Positions 62,362-64,000 of a DNA stretch of 64,000 nt are shown here, piece by piece (the stretch's first letter is position 1; each line of letters begins with the position of its first letter). The DNA comes from CALLMM01 sp964429855. GTDB taxonomy: Bacteria > Armatimonadota > Chthonomonadetes > Chthonomonadales > CAJBBX01. The stretch is taken from contig CAYSDM010000013.1 of NCBI GenBank assembly GCA_964429855.1, positions 20,322-84,321 of the forward strand. The letters are read 5' to 3'. The position numbers and the translations under genes were made by a program. Under the pieces are notes generated by a model, which had not been told where the DNA came from, ran no database searches, and worked only from the letters and a program-made list of their open reading frames with translations.

Positions 62362-62493
62362 ATGAAAAATCTGCGATATGATGCGAACAAAGAGAACAGA
62401 AACGTCGTCTATCGGATGGGAAAAAAAACTGGTTGGTTGCCTGCTTTCAAGTCGTATCACGCTGTTGCTGCAAATCATACCGGTTATACATAA
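62362..62493 (+). CDS. Possible 43-residue basic small protein before an orphan terminator
   Basis: ATG 62362 opens a 43-codon frame, Lys/Arg/Tyr/His-rich (MKNLRYDANKENRN...), ending TAA 62493. A strong plus-strand terminator follows 23 bases later. There is no clear ribosome site or promoter, so this may be chance coding in a small RNA. It sits in a 395-base region (62262-62656) in which no other gene is visible. Confidence 0.2.
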   Translation: MKNLRYDANKENRNVVYRMGKKTGWLPAFKSYHAVAANHTGYT

Positions 62494-62515
62494 AGGCGTG
62501 ATCTGATCTGAATAC

Positions 62516-62565
62516 CCGCCGACATCTGTTTGCCCTGACAGAACGTCGGCGGTTTTTTATTTTAT
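62516..62565 (+). terminator. Strong plus-strand terminator without a plus-strand gene
   Basis: CCGCCGAC (62516-62523) pairs with GTCGGCGG (62545-62552), with inner TCTGT/ACAGA pairs, followed by TTTTTTATTTTATTT. On the plus strand the nearest annotated plus-strand gene is over 10 kb away, so it implies an unannotated transcript. Confidence 0.8.
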
Positions 62566-62656
62566 TTACGGTTTGGGTTGTCCAGCATATATACGGACAA
62601 TACGTACAGTTGCTGGCAGGAGATCCGCGCCTGAACTAGGCGCGTCGGCGAGAGCC

Positions 62657-63151
62657 TCAGCCCGGTCTATACAGAGGAGCGTTATCTTCGGGTAGAACAA
62701 TGGGAGAAAAGTTCTTGCCGGTCCGCTCTGCGATCCGCTTCGCCATCGCGTTGTACTCATCGGTCGAGAAAGCGAAAATGCTCTGGAGAATAGTGTCGCA
62801 GTTGTCAACGAGGTAGAGACTCGGAACCGAACGCAGATTGTACTTCTCCGTCACTTCCAGTTCCAGATCGCAAAGCTGCGGGAAAGTAGCGCCATACTGC
62901 GCCGCAAACTCTGTCGCTCCGGCAGGGTCTTCCTGAACCACTCCCCATATCTGAAAACCTGATCCAGCATATTGACTGTGAAAACGCTGGAGGTAGGGCA
63001 TTGCTAACTGGCAGACCGGACAGGTCTTTTTATAGAAGGCAAAGAGCAGCATTCCTCTCTTTCGGGCCTCCGCGCTATCATACGGACGGCCGTCTGTCGC
63101 GGTCAGGACAAAGTCGCAGACGCGATCTCCAGCTTTTAACGGTTCTGCCAT
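62657..63151 (-). CDS. Thioredoxin-fold peroxiredoxin-like / TlpA-like protein
   Basis: 164 residues, no signal peptide. C44 and C47 form a CPVC active site (YKKTCPVCQLAMPYL) and the fold motifs LLFAFYKKTCPVC and YLVDNCDTILQS fit the AhpC-TSA/Redoxin superfamily. The CxxC distance and lack of the typical peroxiredoxin TxxC suggest a thiol-disulfide reductase or BCP-type peroxidase. It is last in a short run with holB; AGGATAGG precedes the ATG. Confidence 0.8.
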   Translation of the reverse strand: MAEPLKAGDRVCDFVLTATDGRPYDSAEARKRGMLLFAFYKKTCPVCQLAMPYLQRFHSQYAGSGFQIWGVVQEDPAGATEFAAQYGATFPQLCDLELEVTEKYNLRSVPSLYLVDNCDTILQSIFAFSTDEYNAMAKRIAERTGKNFSPIVLPEDNAPLYRPG

Positions 63152-63180
63152 AGTAATCCTATCCTTTCCGTTTAAATCGT

Positions 63181-63696
63181 CTACTCACCGCGCTGATGTT
63201 TTCGCAGTTCCGCCTCTTCCGCTGCTTCCAGGTCGGCAGAGGTTGCCCTGCGAACAACCGCTTCGCCGCCAAGAACAGCCTGCTCTGCAAAAAGGTTTCC
63301 GGAATCAGAGGTAGATGGTTCGGGAACGGTGGCTGTTACAGGCGTTTCGATGACAGGACGTGGACCGATCTTTTCCAGGTCGCCCAACCCTGTGAGCACC
63401 ATGTATCGCAGGAGAAAATCCTTCTCGCGGTCTGTCAGTTTGGAACGCCCCTCTTCCGACAGACCATCCAGCCATTTCGACTTCATCTGATCACGTATCT
63501 TCTCATGACGCTGTCGAACTTCGCGTGTCAGGCTCTCCGTTTCTATCTCGACGGTCACCTCTTCTTTGCTATATATTTTATAGACCGTTCCTGTCAGTCC
63601 GGCGAAATGCGAGTAGTAAAGACCCGATTTTACGTCCTCTGGCGTGGTTTCGCGGGTTTTGATCCGAACGCGATCCCCTTCTTTGATGGCTGGCAT
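63181..63696 (-). CDS. Hypothetical protein with SH3-like N-terminus
   Basis: Not recognised. 171 residues. Residues 1-55 resemble a small SH3/KOW-type barrel (IKEGDRVRIKTRETTPEDV, TGTVYKIYSKEEVTVEIE). A charged helical segment follows (REVRQRHEKIRDQMKSKW) to about residue 110, then a low-complexity tail. AGGAG lies 6 bases before the ATG, 21 bases after the holB stop. By position it may have a DNA- or RNA-associated role, but nothing in the sequence shows this. Confidence 0.7.
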   Translation of the reverse strand: MPAIKEGDRVRIKTRETTPEDVKSGLYYSHFAGLTGTVYKIYSKEEVTVEIETESLTREVRQRHEKIRDQMKSKWLDGLSEEGRSKLTDREKDFLLRYMVLTGLGDLEKIGPRPVIETPVTATVPEPSTSDSGNLFAEQAVLGGEAVVRRATSADLEAAEEAELRKHQRGE

Positions 63697-63717
63697 GAAT
63701 ATCTCCTGTCTGAAACG

Positions 63718-64000
63718 CTATTTTCGTCCATGAAGTGAGGATGAACGTTCGCTGCCGACGACCAGTCCGGTGGCAAGCCAATCCGTAAGGAGCGGAATAC
63801 TAACATTCTGATCAATCATGCGACGCGCCTGCAGCAGCATCTCCAGACTGATCATCCAACGCTCTTCCGAATAGATTCTCGCAATAGCAAGCAGTCTCTC
63901 ACGGCGGTCTTCATGTACGATCTCTGCATCGGAATCGCGGAGTCGTAATGTAAGAAGATCGCGATAGAACGCCGTAAGCAGGTCTATCACCGTTCCGAGT
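63718..64000 (-). CDS. holB: DNA polymerase III delta' subunit, C-terminal end (N-terminus outside window)
   Basis: The frame is open to the window edge; the visible part is about 94 residues. It has the helical collar domain of delta'/gamma-tau-type clamp-loader subunits: LLTAFYRDLLTLRLRDSDAEIV, then a helix pair with SLEMLLQARRMIDQNVSIPLLTDWL, in which the LEArRxLdxNvn pattern is typical of delta'. The gene name is assigned from this domain alone, so it is less sure than a full-length match would be. It helps load the sliding clamp during replication. Confidence 0.65.
   Translation of the reverse strand, partial: LGTVIDLLTAFYRDLLTLRLRDSDAEIVHEDRRERLLAIARIYSEERWMISLEMLLQARRMIDQNVSIPLLTDWLATGLVVGSERSSSLHGRK

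Noticed and set aside
1..64000. CRISPR arrays, tRNA genes, transposases, prophage or integrase genes
   Set aside because: No regular spaced repeats, cloverleaf-like sequences or recognisable mobile-element proteins were seen on either strand.

Overview
The window is about 64 kb of moderately GC-rich bacterial DNA, densely coded on both strands, with no rRNA, tRNA, CRISPR array, insertion sequence or phage module visible. The cell was a diderm: there are TolC-type outer-membrane channels, periplasmic adaptors, an RND pump, an outer-membrane beta-barrel ending in Phe, and lipoprotein signals. The mix of YfhO-type protein, DUF1552/DUF1592 pair, DUF1854 ABC transporter, MarR-TolC-MacA-MacB cluster, UroD-like proteins and beta-helix proteins fits Armatimonadota or a neighbouring phylum (Planctomycetes/Acidobacteria-like gene content). 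That placement is inference. A 10-N assembly gap sits inside moeA, so this is a draft scaffold.

Layout: 1-1602 is a truncated secreted HExxH metalloprotease (minus). 1.7-4.5 kb is a large YfhO-like membrane protein. 4.7-11.8 kb is a plus-strand run: fused aldolase/short-chain dehydrogenase, second class II aldolase, moeA (broken by the gap), a membrane protein with a carboxypeptidase-regulatory-like tail, and a Gfo/Idh/MocA oxidoreductase. A bidirectional terminator separates it from a minus-strand MarR-TolC-MacA-MacB permease-secreted small protein-ATPase efflux operon (11.9-18.5 kb). A 2Fe-2S ferredoxin, PilT-like ATPase, PIG-L deacetylase and M61 peptidase follow. 22.7-26.6 kb (minus) is an ABC exporter with an N-terminal DUF1854 domain, an Eis-like acetyltransferase and a free DUF1854 protein, preceded by a promoter/short ORF/terminator leader. 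27.1-30.8 kb is a DUF1552/DUF1592 cytochrome pair. 30.9-35.2 kb holds an isochorismatase-family hydrolase, ruvA, hisG and a zinc-ribbon/YARHG/amidase protein.

The most notable region is 35.2-39.9 kb: a three-gene plus-strand operon encoding a ten-haem DmsE/MtrA-like cytochrome, an outer-membrane beta-barrel and an eight-haem lipoprotein. It looks like a porin-cytochrome conduit for moving electrons across the outer membrane. Upstream there is an unusual cluster of palindromes.

The rest: subtilase (minus), UroD-like protein, a TetR-TolC-adaptor-RND efflux operon with an unusual hydrophobic insertion in the RND pump, a beta-helix protein, a PhoR/PhoB-like two-component pair behind a FecE-type ATPase with an extra C-terminal domain, a membrane-anchored hypothetical protein, tyrS, a four-gene double ABC-2 exporter operon, a thioredoxin-fold protein, a hypothetical protein and the end of holB. 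Two copies of an approximately 80-bp dispersed repeat lie at 39.8 and 56.9 kb.
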